Positions 44,534 through 55,084 of a stretch of 64,000 nucleotides of DNA are shown one piece after another. Source of the DNA: Schizochytrium sp. TIO01 (taxonomy: Eukaryota; Sar; Bigyra; Thraustochytrida; Thraustochytriidae); contig SMSO01000036.1 in NCBI GenBank assembly GCA_004764695.1, positions 206,001 to 270,000 on the forward strand. Direction: 5' to 3'. The notes under the pieces are model-generated. The model ran no database searches and was not told where the DNA came from. It saw only the letters and a list, made by a program, of their open reading frames with translations. A program made the translations under genes and the position numbers. Numbering within the stretch: the stretch's first letter is position 1; each line of letters starts with the position of its first letter.

Positions 44534-44868
44534 CAGGAGGTAGCGACTCTTAGGACGACTACTACGAGCCACGCCCTTCTACCCTATTCTGTAGGAGCTC
44601 ATAGGATGGGTCTTCAGAGAGATCTAATGAGCTATGAAGAAGAGGCACATTACTGTTTCGTTGTGGAGGAGGACCACGATTCTATCACAGCCTTTGCTCA
44701 GGCTGTCTGTGCGTGGGTGCATGGATGAAGGACTCAGCTCTGTCTCGCTCAAGCGTGCGTGTGGCTTGGATCCTGACTGACTGACTGAGCGAGCTCAGGC
44801 TTGGGCTTCCATGAAACTGTGCTTCTCTCTCCTCAGAATAAACTGTGCAGCTTCTTAATTGATCAATA

Positions 44869-44904
44869 GATAGATACATAGATACATAGATACATAGATA
44901 GATT
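44869..44904. repeat. (AGATACAT)n repeat
   Basis: About four copies of an 8-bp unit AGATACAT, continuing in degenerate form to about 44970. Confidence 0.85.
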
Positions 44905-45164
44905 CTGAGATACTGACTAAAGATAGATACACAGAGAGAGGGATACAGAGATGCATAGATACAGAGATGGCTCCATTGGATGATAACATAACTGAGCCCA
45001 CTTGTAAAGCATAAAACAAACGCTTCTCGATCAGCAATTAAGATCTTGGATGCGGTTGCAGAAGCAATGCACGAATGTGTTTACTTCGACATCAACTTAC
45101 TTTGTAGCTCCTTGTTCGATTGCATTTCTATCTATCGATATATGTATGTCTATACCGATATATT

Positions 45165-45242
45165 TCTATGAATCAATCAATCACTCAATTGCATCAATCA
45201 ATCAATCAATCAATCAATCAATTGCATTAATCGATCAATCAT
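45165..45242. repeat. (AATC)n microsatellite, interrupted
   Basis: AATC copies broken by TTGCAT words. The same motif makes up the much longer array at 57565-57812. Confidence 0.85.
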
Positions 45243-47974
45243 CAATATAACTACGCCACATGCAAATAGTATGGGATGTACTTCGATATCGTATGAATGA
45301 ATGTATGTATAGGTACCCCAACTGCAAATGAGCCTACTCTGAGTGGCTTAGCACTACTGTACTCGTACTAAGACTTAGGCAGGCCTCTCAAGCAAGCAAA
45401 CTACTCGTCAGATTCCATCGATACCTGGGTACATGCGCTCTGGCTGTGGCTCGCGAACGTGTAAAGCTGACCAATTGCACCAAGTCCCTGCAGAGGAGCG
45501 AGTTTGTCACGTTGTGGCTCAGCTCCCTCCAGGATCCTCATCACCATGCTGGATAATCGTCATTCGTGAGCTTGATCTGATCTTGACTCTTCGTCCCTTC
45601 GACGCCCTTTCATTCACTACCGCATGGCTACCACCAACCCTAACGACTACTTCCTTGGCTGACTGACTAGCCACTAGCTAGCCTTATGGCTACGAGTCAA
45701 GACCGCCAAAGGCTGTCTATGGCGCTGGCTAGCACTTAACTTAAGAGTCGTCTAACTACCGGCATCTAACGAACCGAGATCTCTCTGTCTACGTATTGCT
45801 AATAAATAACTTAACTGACTGACTAAGTGAGTTAGTTCAACTGACTCAATAAATAACTGACTCTTGTGAGCAAGTAACGAAAGTAGTGATTTATAAATTG
45901 TAGTTGTTAGGCGTAAAAAACGAAGGTGAGGAAACTGACAACTTCACCCAAGTTTTAGCCTATATCTTGTACAACGTATTCTGGGACTATCTACCTGACT
46001 CCATAGCACGCCTTGGTTGACTTGAAAGTTCCTTTTTAGGCTGCTGCTGCTGCGTTTAGCACTTATGCAATGAACCCCAAAAATAGCACACACTACTCAA
46101 GACCACGAGTGGTAGGCTATGAGATAGGTATCCCCTACTAGTAGTACAGCTCAAAGAGGGTACACCAGGAAGTTGTCCACGTAACTAGCGTTTGTAGTAG
46201 TGTTAACTGTAGTAGTGGGTACCTTGTATGAGCGATAGTATTTTGTTTCGCTTGTTCTCGCTATGAAGTAGGCACTAGGGTAGTCGGTAACTAGGCCCCT
46301 AGCATGCTGTGCTGTTGTGTAATGAGCAGAGTTGCACAGCTGGTAATACGAAAACCTCAGTGGCAACTACGTTGCCATTGAAGATTGAAGGCTGGCTGTC
46401 CAAGATGGACATGAGTGCAGGAGGAGGCATTGCAAGGGAGGATTCAGGGCGTCGGGCCTTTGGCTTTGTAGTGGTAGTAATAGCCGGATTACAATTCAAT
46501 CAATTGGATGAAGCTCTGTATGATGTTGAGAGCTACAATGATTCGAGGTCTAGTTTGAGAAATGGTCAAGCCAGACAATACTAAATAAATCGCAAAATCA
46601 AGGGAGGGGAAATGTAGATAGATAGAATCGCACTGCGTTAGGTTGTAAAGTTATGAATTGGATTAGGTGGCTTGTTAGTTCGTCTGAGTTCGTGCAGTTT
46701 CTTTGAGTCAAAATGACCAACGGCATTCGCTGTGCGGCCGTGCAATGGTCAGGCACGATGCAACATTTCCATCCTTGCGTGGTTTCGCTCATAGAATCAA
46801 AGCACGTTGTTCACACAGCTTGAAGGGGTATTTTCTCTACTATGGGAAGCCAAATTAGGCCAGCCAGCCAGATAGCAAGCTAAGTTAGCGAGCTACGGTA
46901 GCTAGCTCCCGGTGCACGCGTTTGCAGTGAAATGCGTGCAGTATAAATGCGCAAGTGCCAAAACACGTATTTCCTGCGTTTTTATGAAACGATCTCCAAC
47001 TCAGATCATCGTGGCCGCGCAAGTTATCGAAGTTAATCTTAGGTGTCAATGGATTATCATCCTCGCTGTTACACGGAGGTTACTTTGCCTCATTTCTTCC
47101 ATTTTTTTTCACCAATGACCACAATGAATAGATAGCAGTAGAATAAAATACATCTTTTCAAGTTAGAAAACAATAACCTCCACTAAGACACTCCTAAGAA
47201 GAGGTGGAAATAAAAGACGAGAGGCATACTAAATGACTGAATCAAAAACATTAATCAATTTCTCGTTTAGCGAGTCGGAGGGAGCATTCACGAGCAACGC
47301 CATTTCAACCAAACTCGGCCCCGCCTTCTCTTTACGGTGCATCATCTTCTCTTTTCAAGACCAAGACCCAACTCTAGATCGAGGTGGTCCGCCAGGCCGG
47401 ACTACGTGCGTGTCCGCCTGTTTGCCCGCTGTTCTCACCACTACGTACTCGTGTCGTCTCCTCGGTCATTGCCTTCTTCTGCACCGTGCAAGAGCTTACC
47501 TTTCGGCGAGAAGGAGAAAGCCGTAAGACAGTGGCATACCTCAAGAGAGGAGCTGTCAAACACCCTGCAAAGGGGTTAATCAACGAATTGCAGGTGTTCC
47601 TGACACTGCAATATTCGTTGACGCCGACGGACAAATCAAGAAACAACTGGGTTTCCTGACAAAAGTCTTGCTATTGATCAAGCTTCTGCGGAGCTAACCA
47701 CAGACACAAAAGCACATTTTCGTTGAGGTTTACCAGTCTTGTAGAGGGCTACAAATTCCTAAACGTGCGGACTATTTTTAAGCCGAAAAAACGAGCAAAG
47801 CAAAAGGGTTTCTGCAGTATTTGACCAGACTGCACCTGAGGGACCACGGGCTGCTGTTTTTTCACTCGCTTAGGTGGCATCCTATTCAAACATTCATTCT
47901 TGAGGTTTTAGCTCGTCTCTTTACTTTGTGTGGTCCAAGTTAATCATTTGTCAGGGACTTAATTCATAGTTAGG

Positions 47975-50548
47975 ATGCTTGCAAAGCTACGAAAAGGAGT
48001 AGCCGACTTTCAGGAAGCCTTGAAAGCAACTCCTACGCAAAAGCAACCCGTAGAACAGTTCAAGGACCTATGGGCGGATCTCCAGGCTGAACATGACAGG
48101 ATCTTGCAGCAGAACACAAATTTGGATGATCCTCGACTCCTCGGTAAGACGCACATCCCCAGAAATCTTGATGCAATGGTGAACCTTCTCGTGCGAGAAG
48201 ACCTTGGTTTACTTCAAGATACCAACAGAGGCATATCTCAAGGCATTGATCACAGCGAAATTGGTGAAAACCATACAGGTCCGCTACGTGCTTGTCTCGA
48301 GTACACTCTCGAGAATCGAGTCTTTATTGACCTCTGCGCAAAGGGTTTTGCAGACCGTCCACAAGGTATGATGTCGCTTATCCTCATTACGCTCAACCAA
48401 CTTGTAGAACGTCTACGCCATCCTATTATCCCATATAAAACAGCACATGCACCTCTGTCACAGCTCATTCGTGTCAGTGCAGAGGTTGGCTCTCCCGCAG
48501 CACAAGAACGCCTCGTAGTGCTTCTGCGCACGCTCTGGATCCATATGCGAAGGGATCCTACGCAGCTTCAGTTCTTCTATGCTGCCAACCCCATGCAAAA
48601 AGACAATCAAAATGAGAAGCTTGACCTTTTTAATGCACTGCTACCACATGTCATGGCTGACTCCGAAATTGGCGAAAGGGCTCGCCACGCCATCCTGTGC
48701 GTGTCATCTATCGCTGACCCCTACCTTCACGAATATGTCGTTCAAAGAACCAATTTCTGTAAGATTCTCGCACTTGGTCTCGTGCGGGCTTATGAAGACG
48801 CTGTAAGCACTCGGCGTAATAGGGACCGCTCTGCTGAGCAGGAGGACGGGCTCTCAAGGGCGCGCAGTGCATCACGCGATGCCCAAGGTCATAAGGCCAA
48901 TCCGGCAGACCTCGCAGTGCTCGAAGCAGATCGGGTCTTAGCGACACGGTGGAAATTCGCTCTTGCTTTGTCTACACCAGGTATTTTTGCTGGTATTGAC
49001 TTTGACGAGGAAGAAGAGCAAGGACAGGTTGATGAAGACCTCCAAGCAGAAGAAGGTTTATCTGCCAAACAAGATGAACGTCAAGATGTCAAAGATAAGT
49101 TGCATCTAGAACTTCTTTCTAATACAGTGGTTCGTGAAATTTCAGATGTCTTCATCACTGGCCCTGTACGCAGTGGACTTTTGGAGACTCATGAGGATAC
49201 CGTGCGGGACAATATGCTTGCTGTTTGCGTCTTGCTCGAAAGTGCCGTCGAAGCTGGGTCTGGAACAGCCATGCATGGCCCACTGCAATGGAAGCTTGTC
49301 TCGATGCTTATATCTCCATCACTCAGCCCTGATCTGCGCTCCCTTGACCAAGGAAATGACAAACTTGGACAGCAAGATGCTGCTGGACTTGAAGATGCTC
49401 GTCTCCAAACTGAGCTCCTCGTCTGTATTGACTCAATGTCCCCCCACCTTTCCACTGCAGCGCTCAAGCTCTTCTCTGCGCTTTTGGACCTCAATGATGC
49501 CCGAATTCTTCACAGCCTAATCCTTCGTCAACTTTACAGCGGCTACCACCTTCAAGCTGCCCCGGATGGAACACCCCCGCCGCCAAACCCTCTAAGAACA
49601 CCTCCACGTTCGCAGTACGAAAAGCCATCCCGTTCCGCAGCTCACCTGGGTCACCCAAGGTCTACTGGTAACGCCATCGACTTTCTTGACAAATACCCTG
49701 GCTCCCCTAGACCCCCCGTAACCAATTCCAAACACAAGGTAAACACAATGACAGATCAAGAACTCAAAGATTTGGTTACTTTCGAGTCTTATCTCACCGA
49801 TGAACAGGCACAAGCTGCTGCTCGACTTGCAGCATACACTTCGCCTATGGGAAGTTCGCAAGCTCGCAGTTGCTCCCCCAGAAAGCTAAAGCCCAGCAAA
49901 CTTAGCATCTCCATCGACACAAATCCACCATCTTTTGGAACGACGGATGGCGCAGGCGTTACGAGTGGAGCTACGACTCCAGATTTTACTGAGGGACTTT
50001 TCCTTACGGTTTTACTGAACAAATTAGAGCGCATGCTCGACAGTTCGCTTGAGGAAAACCTCTTGCTCACAGGTATTTTAGCTAAACTTGCACAATGCCC
50101 ACACCGTGTGATTCATAGCTATCTATATGAAGAGTCCATTCCTGTTAAGGATTTTCGGGCTGCTTTTGACGGCAGGCCATACGAGATGACGACATTTGAC
50201 GCTGAACAGGGCGACACACTCCTCAGCATCAAACCTAATGTGCGCACTTTGGCCAACGCACTCGCCACTGTGTGGAAAGAAGCGCAAGAACGTGCGCAAG
50301 ATCTTGAACCGGAATTTAAGCAGCACCATGAATGGACGCGCCTACAACTTGGTGCTGATGGAGAGTTTTCTCCCGATATTGGGGCTGACCATGGTCTTCT
50401 CAAAGTTTTGTCTGGTTCTTCAGATTTTGGGCCCTCTAAGCAACGCTTTGTTCGAGCTTATGTTGTCGTTGAGGAATTTTTAAAAGAACTAGCATCAATT
50501 TTGCAGGCAAAGCAGAACCTTGCCTGCCTTCAGTTAGACCTACAGTGA
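47975..50548 (+). CDS. FHIP (FTS and Hook-interacting protein) family
   Basis: An intact 857-aa frame. Two regions match the FHIP/RAI16-like family (formerly FAM160). The N-terminal helical part has VEQFKDLW at 26-33, IPRNLDAMVNLL at 61-72 and CLEYTLENRVFIDLCAKG followed by ADRPQGM at 107-132. The C-terminal part has LFLTVLLNKLERML at 675-688, ENLLLTGILAKLAQCPH at 694-710 and FLKELASILQAK at 835-846. FHIP proteins join FTS and Hook to form the FHF complex, which links cytoplasmic dynein to early endosomes and other cargo. An acidic linker (about 342-375) and a Ser/Pro-rich linker (about 530-660) look disordered. The ATG at 47975 gives a normal N-terminus. Which animal paralogue it matches cannot be told. 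Confidence 0.88.
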   Translation: MLAKLRKGVADFQEALKATPTQKQPVEQFKDLWADLQAEHDRILQQNTNLDDPRLLGKTHIPRNLDAMVNLLVREDLGLLQDTNRGISQGIDHSEIGENHTGPLRACLEYTLENRVFIDLCAKGFADRPQGMMSLILITLNQLVERLRHPIIPYKTAHAPLSQLIRVSAEVGSPAAQERLVVLLRTLWIHMRRDPTQLQFFYAANPMQKDNQNEKLDLFNALLPHVMADSEIGERARHAILCVSSIADPYLHEYVVQRTNFCKILALGLVRAYEDAVSTRRNRDRSAEQEDGLSRARSASRDAQGHKANPADLAVLEADRVLATRWKFALALSTPGIFAGIDFDEEEEQGQVDEDLQAEEGLSAKQDERQDVKDKLHLELLSNTVVREISDVFITGPVRSGLLETHEDTVRDNMLAVCVLLESAVEAGSGTAMHGPLQWKLVSMLISPSLSPDLRSLDQGNDKLGQQDAAGLEDARLQTELLVCIDSMSPHLSTAALKLFSALLDLNDARILHSLILRQLYSGYHLQAAPDGTPPPPNPLRTPPRSQYEKPSRSAAHLGHPRSTGNAIDFLDKYPGSPRPPVTNSKHKVNTMTDQELKDLVTFESYLTDEQAQAAARLAAYTSPMGSSQARSCSPRKLKPSKLSISIDTNPPSFGTTDGAGVTSGATTPDFTEGLFLTVLLNKLERMLDSSLEENLLLTGILAKLAQCPHRVIHSYLYEESIPVKDFRAAFDGRPYEMTTFDAEQGDTLLSIKPNVRTLANALATVWKEAQERAQDLEPEFKQHHEWTRLQLGADGEFSPDIGADHGLLKVLSGSSDFGPSKQRFVRAYVVVEEFLKELASILQAKQNLACLQLDLQ

Positions 50549-52143
50549 ACACCATTGCGTTATAAATAATAATAATAAAAAATATAAAAATTGACCAAGT
50601 TATTTTATGACAGCAATAACAATCCTAATCTTTCTCGAGAAGACCCCCTCCTTTCACTTTTCGAGTCTTGGTACAATAAGATATATATACCATTATCATC
50701 TTACTATTTTAAAGACAAAAGGCTGTTGTTGATGATGCAACAACAACCAGACATTCCTGCATGTACAAAAATTTCTTAACCAACCTTAAGCCCCATGAAC
50801 TGCGGTTATTTCTTCAATTAATCAAGTTCTAACTTGTGATTGGACTTGCAAGGTCATTTCCATCTTGCACTTTTTGCGATTGCGAGTGTTGCAGCAGCTG
50901 TATACAACAACTAACCCATTTCGCACTCCTTCACAGCGATTGTCATATTCTCTACCAATTCTCGAGTTCTCAGCTGCGTAATGTTCGTTGCCCAGTTCAT
51001 GGTTAGGACTGTTAATTTGATCGACGCTAGTAATTTTAACATGTTCTGAATTCTAGATTATTATCGATGCAATACACAAACGCATCTGTACTGTGTAAAT
51101 TCGCAAATCCCGAGATAGACTCAGGGCTCGTATGCTTCAGAGAGAAGTTTTTCATCTGATTTATATTAGCATTCAAACACAAGTGCGCACATAAACATAC
51201 ATGCATTCGCGCGCCTGCAGGCATTCGTTCATGCATTCTCATTGGTCTAAGCTCAACCACATTCATTGAAATAAGCTATTTAGTGGTGTGTAAAAGCGAG
51301 ACTATTTTTTTTTTCACAGCTATGCATTTGAGAAGTGCCTTGAATGTTTGTTGCATCAAAATTATTTTGCCCTTTTTTTGTTTCTGTTTTTTTCTTCCAT
51401 TTTTTTAAAATTGAAAAACGACCCTCTTTTAGTTACATATACACATATAAGAATTGTGACATCATTTATCTTGCGTGATCGAGAATCCCCTTCATACAAT
51501 AATTTTCAAATACGAATAGGGATGAGTCATACCAAGGTAGTAAAGATGATCATCAAGTAGCTTTTATCACTTTCAAAAAAATTGATGTTCCACAAAAAGT
51601 TTTAGTAGTGACCTTTTTAGTTACCAACTCACAAGGTGTGCGTTAGAGCCGTTGAACGAGTCCACTTGAGTAGAATACCGCCCCTACAAGAAAGTAGGTG
51701 CGACTCTATGTTCTTGACTATTTTGCGTCTTAATAGGCCTAGCGTATAAGTGAAATGAAAATATTGCCTCGGCCAAGAGCGTTATAAGAGAATCCAATCC
51801 CCGGCCACTGATACTTGAGTCGGGCCGATCCAATCAAATCTGGGTAACAAGCATTCTAACAGTATTCAAGTCAATATCTCAGAAGCAAACCACACCGGCC
51901 AGCAAAAAGTTGCTCACAAACAATTATCGTATTGGGAACTAAAAGTCACTTATCTGTCGAAGGTATTTTGTTGTTTTTGTTGTTCTTGTTGTTCCTTCCT
52001 TATCTTATTCGACTCCTCCTATACATATATCACTAAATTAGCAGAATAGGTATTGTTCAAGAGACAAGGCTCAGGCAATTCCATACGAAGCCTCAAGGGC
52101 TGAAGACGCACTATAAGCCGCTCAAAGAGCGGAACAGGAAACC
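50549..52143. other. intergenic, likely promoter of the RGS-kinase gene
   Basis: About 1.6 kb of AT-rich DNA between two plus-strand genes. It has a (TAA)n run at about 50563-50580 and a (TTG)n-like stretch near 51968-51995. No gene recognised. Confidence 0.4.
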
Positions 52144-54417
52144 ATGGGCGGCGCTGTAACAAAGATTGCAAGAGGAAAGAGCTCCACCTTTGAAGCGGAT
52201 ACATCAGGTTCTGTGCATATTGAAAAGCGATGGGTTGAGGACAGAAAGTTTAGTGCAGAAAACTCACTGGTCTATGCTCATTCGCCACTCTATGCTGAGC
52301 TACGGAATACGCTCGAGGATCCTCTTGGGCAACATTACTTGGGGAACTTTGCCAATGCAGAATCCTCACATGAAAACTTCTTTGCATGGATCGATATGGA
52401 GGAGTATAAAGGTATCCCCACGAAGGACTATCGTCGTTTCACCGCCAAGAACATATTTCAAAAGTACATCAAAGAGGGCGCTGTCATGCACCTTGGTGTC
52501 CTCACTCCTGAGCGCATCAATTACTACCAACTAGCAATATACGGGCCACAGCACGCAAACCGAAACAATTATAACCCTAGCGCTGAAGAGAATAGCTCAG
52601 ACAACGATACTATTCGTCTAACACAAATGCCTGGTCGTCTTGATTTACCTCCTGACCTTTTCATGGGTTTGCAGCATGCTATCTTCCGTGAGATGGCTGA
52701 GAACACATTTAAACGATTCCAGGCTTCTGCTCAATACAAGGAATATGAAAAACGCAAGAAGGAGACATACAATCGTGTTGATGTTGATGACTTTGAGTAT
52801 CTGGAATTCTTAGGCCAAGGTGCATTTGGCTTGGTTGCACGCGTTCGCAAGAAGTCTACAAACAAAGAGTATGCAATCAAGGTGATGAGCAAAGCAAAGC
52901 TCATCCGCTCAATGGGTCGTCGAGGAGGCTACAAAGTACGTAAAGCTCGTATTTGTATGGAGCGTAATGTATACGTAAACTCTACGTTTCCGTTCATTGT
53001 AGAAATGCACTATGCGTTTCAGACGAATATGGATGCTCTCATTGTAATGGAGTTTGCTCGTGGTGGAACTGTGCATGACCTTAAACACCAGTACAATGAT
53101 AAACAGATGCCAGAGGACCATGTCAAATTTGTCATCGCTGAGTTGATGCTTGCGCTTCGCCATTTGCATTGTATAAATTATGTTCACAGAGATCTAAAGC
53201 CAATCAACGTACTTTTAGACGAGCATGGGCACATCAAACTAACTGACATGGGTCTAGTCGGACACATTGACGACGACAAAGGTGTTCTGCAACGACCGAC
53301 GCGTGAAGAGCTTCTTGAACGAGAACAGGATAGTGGTTCTGATTTAAGCGACGCTGAAGGTGAGCGATCCAAGGATGCTCTTGAGTCCGAATCACTTATT
53401 GAAGTAAAGAAGGAGGACAGCAATGGAGATATTGAAGCGCCTTTAGAACACTCTCTGGAAGACGGTCATCATCATATAAAGAAGACTGGGTCCAAACGGC
53501 AGGTCGGGCATGTTGGACGCAGATTCACTCGAGTTGGTACAATGGGCTACAAAGCCCCCGAGCTTTTGCAAGCAAAACGTCCTCATAAAAGAAAGACAAC
53601 GAAGAAAAATAAGAAAGATGATTCCTCCGATGACAAGTCTGCTCTTCAAGATACGGCTGCAAATCAGAAAACTACTGTAAATGGCCAGCCCGAGTCTAGT
53701 CTTGTAGATCGCGACGTAGAGAGCGAACCAGAAGGCTATGGTGCCAGTGTTGATTGGTGGTCACTAGGTGTTATGACACTGGAAATGCTATGTGGGAAGA
53801 ATCATTATGCTCCTTCGGGGCTCGCGGTTTTACAAGGTGGCGAGATGGAAAAGGTAGAGCTCGGTGTCATAACAAGCATGCAGAACCCAAGCTCCAAACT
53901 TCCTTCAAATGTATCAGAGGAATGCAAGCGGTTTGTAGATGGACTTCTGGAGAAGGAGCCCAAACTGCGGCTTGGAACTAATGAAGCTGGTTTTAGAGGA
54001 CTTTGTCAACATGAGTGGTTTAAGGATATTGATATGTCGAAACTCTTAGCGAAAGAAGTCGCGCCACCCTATAAGGTATTGAACATGGGGAAAGCGCATA
54101 TCAACAAACCAAAATGGGTAAACTATGCTTCTATGAAGGCAGAGGTGGACATGGAAGGTCTATCAACTTTAATGGGTAGTATAGATGATTGTCATATCCC
54201 GGATAAGTATCAACGCTTTTTTGATGACTGGGATTATGTGGCACAGACAACATTCAAGCTTGAACTTGGGGCTCAGAATGAACGCCTTGAAAAGGAGCGT
54301 GAGGGCTTACAATTCCCAGACGAAGCTCCAGTAGTGGAAGCAACAAAAGCAACAACCGGAGACGCGGAGGAGCCAACGTCTGCAAAAGATATCAAGCCAA
54401 TCACTCCGCGAGACTAG
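52144..54417 (+). CDS. GRK-like protein kinase: RGS homology domain plus AGC kinase
   Basis: A 757-aa protein starting in a strong context (ACCATGG). The MGGAVTK start fits an N-myristoylation site, suggesting membrane attachment. Residues about 45-205 form an RGS homology domain, with an insertion near 138-165 (PLGQHYLGNFANAESSHENFFAWIDM is diagnostic in position and order). The kinase covers 217-626: glycine loop GQGAFG 224-229, Lys246, helix-C Glu273, HRD at 348-350 in YVHRDLKPIN, DMG at 368-370 instead of DFG, GTMGYKAPE ending at 473, and DWW at 537-539. RGS plus kinase with GTxGYxAPE is typical of G-protein-coupled receptor kinases. Oddities: about 94 residues inserted between DMG and the GT motif, a second Lys-rich insertion at 476-532, and Ile for Glu in HRDLKPEN. 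It probably phosphorylates membrane receptors (inference). Confidence 0.92.
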   Translation: MGGAVTKIARGKSSTFEADTSGSVHIEKRWVEDRKFSAENSLVYAHSPLYAELRNTLEDPLGQHYLGNFANAESSHENFFAWIDMEEYKGIPTKDYRRFTAKNIFQKYIKEGAVMHLGVLTPERINYYQLAIYGPQHANRNNYNPSAEENSSDNDTIRLTQMPGRLDLPPDLFMGLQHAIFREMAENTFKRFQASAQYKEYEKRKKETYNRVDVDDFEYLEFLGQGAFGLVARVRKKSTNKEYAIKVMSKAKLIRSMGRRGGYKVRKARICMERNVYVNSTFPFIVEMHYAFQTNMDALIVMEFARGGTVHDLKHQYNDKQMPEDHVKFVIAELMLALRHLHCINYVHRDLKPINVLLDEHGHIKLTDMGLVGHIDDDKGVLQRPTREELLEREQDSGSDLSDAEGERSKDALESESLIEVKKEDSNGDIEAPLEHSLEDGHHHIKKTGSKRQVGHVGRRFTRVGTMGYKAPELLQAKRPHKRKTTKKNKKDDSSDDKSALQDTAANQKTTVNGQPESSLVDRDVESEPEGYGASVDWWSLGVMTLEMLCGKNHYAPSGLAVLQGGEMEKVELGVITSMQNPSSKLPSNVSEECKRFVDGLLEKEPKLRLGTNEAGFRGLCQHEWFKDIDMSKLLAKEVAPPYKVLNMGKAHINKPKWVNYASMKAEVDMEGLSTLMGSIDDCHIPDKYQRFFDDWDYVAQTTFKLELGAQNERLEKEREGLQFPDEAPVVEATKATTGDAEEPTSAKDIKPITPRD

Positions 54418-55084
54418 TCTAATTCACTTTTAGCAGTTGCATTTGCTCTTTAAAGCCATACATTCTTCTGTGTACATTAGTTCTTTTCAAATGTAAAACT
54501 CGTAATTTATCGCAAAATTTTGAGTGGTCTCATTCAAACTTTACTTTATTTTGTCATATTCAGGAATGGTGAGGAAGACCATGCAAAATTTAATTTTTGG
54601 CCCTATGAGGAGCGAATGGTCCAAGAATTTTCGAGATTCTGGTTCTTGAAAGTGACGAGATTTAATTCTTGTTGTACATTTTTTTCTTAGGTCTCTATTC
54701 TTGGATAGCTAGCATAATTATAATCATCACACGAGCCTCATTTCTTGAATTCATAATGATGAAGGGAAATCATGCTTTTGTCGAAAGCATTTGCAAATTT
54801 TACTTTTTCTTTTCTGGTCGACTTCTTTTCACGTATGCAGAACAGTGTAGTACACCACGCCACATGTTGCATGTTTGAGGGCGCGCGGGGGGGGGGGAGG
54901 AGAAGGAAAGGAAAAGAGAAGACAAATAGCGGAGAAATTGAGAGCCAGAGATTCTGATGGATAAAGGAGAAGGTAGTAGGTTGGAGTAAAAAAAATCACC
55001 CAAGAGCCTTGCCAATTGCTCAAGCAAATACAGGCACTGTGCAGAAAATTCAATAAGTTGATGCAGAACGCCAGATTACACTAC
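54418..55084. other. convergent intergenic region
   Basis: AT-rich DNA between convergent stops, with a G11 run near 54887-54897. No gene recognised. Confidence 0.4.

Larger units (their letters stand above)
44534..47974. other. gene-poor region with short repeats
   Basis: About 3.4 kb before the FHIP gene. No convincing gene. A plus-strand segment at about 46340-46580 reads in a protein-like way (LKIEGWLSKMDMSAGG, reminiscent of the start of a PH domain) but begins at GTG and is short, so at best it is a relic. Short repeats are listed separately. Confidence 0.35.

Noticed and set aside
46309-46584. 91-codon frame resembling the start of a PH domain
   Set aside because: GTG start, only a few residues match, and the core Trp of PH domains is not found.
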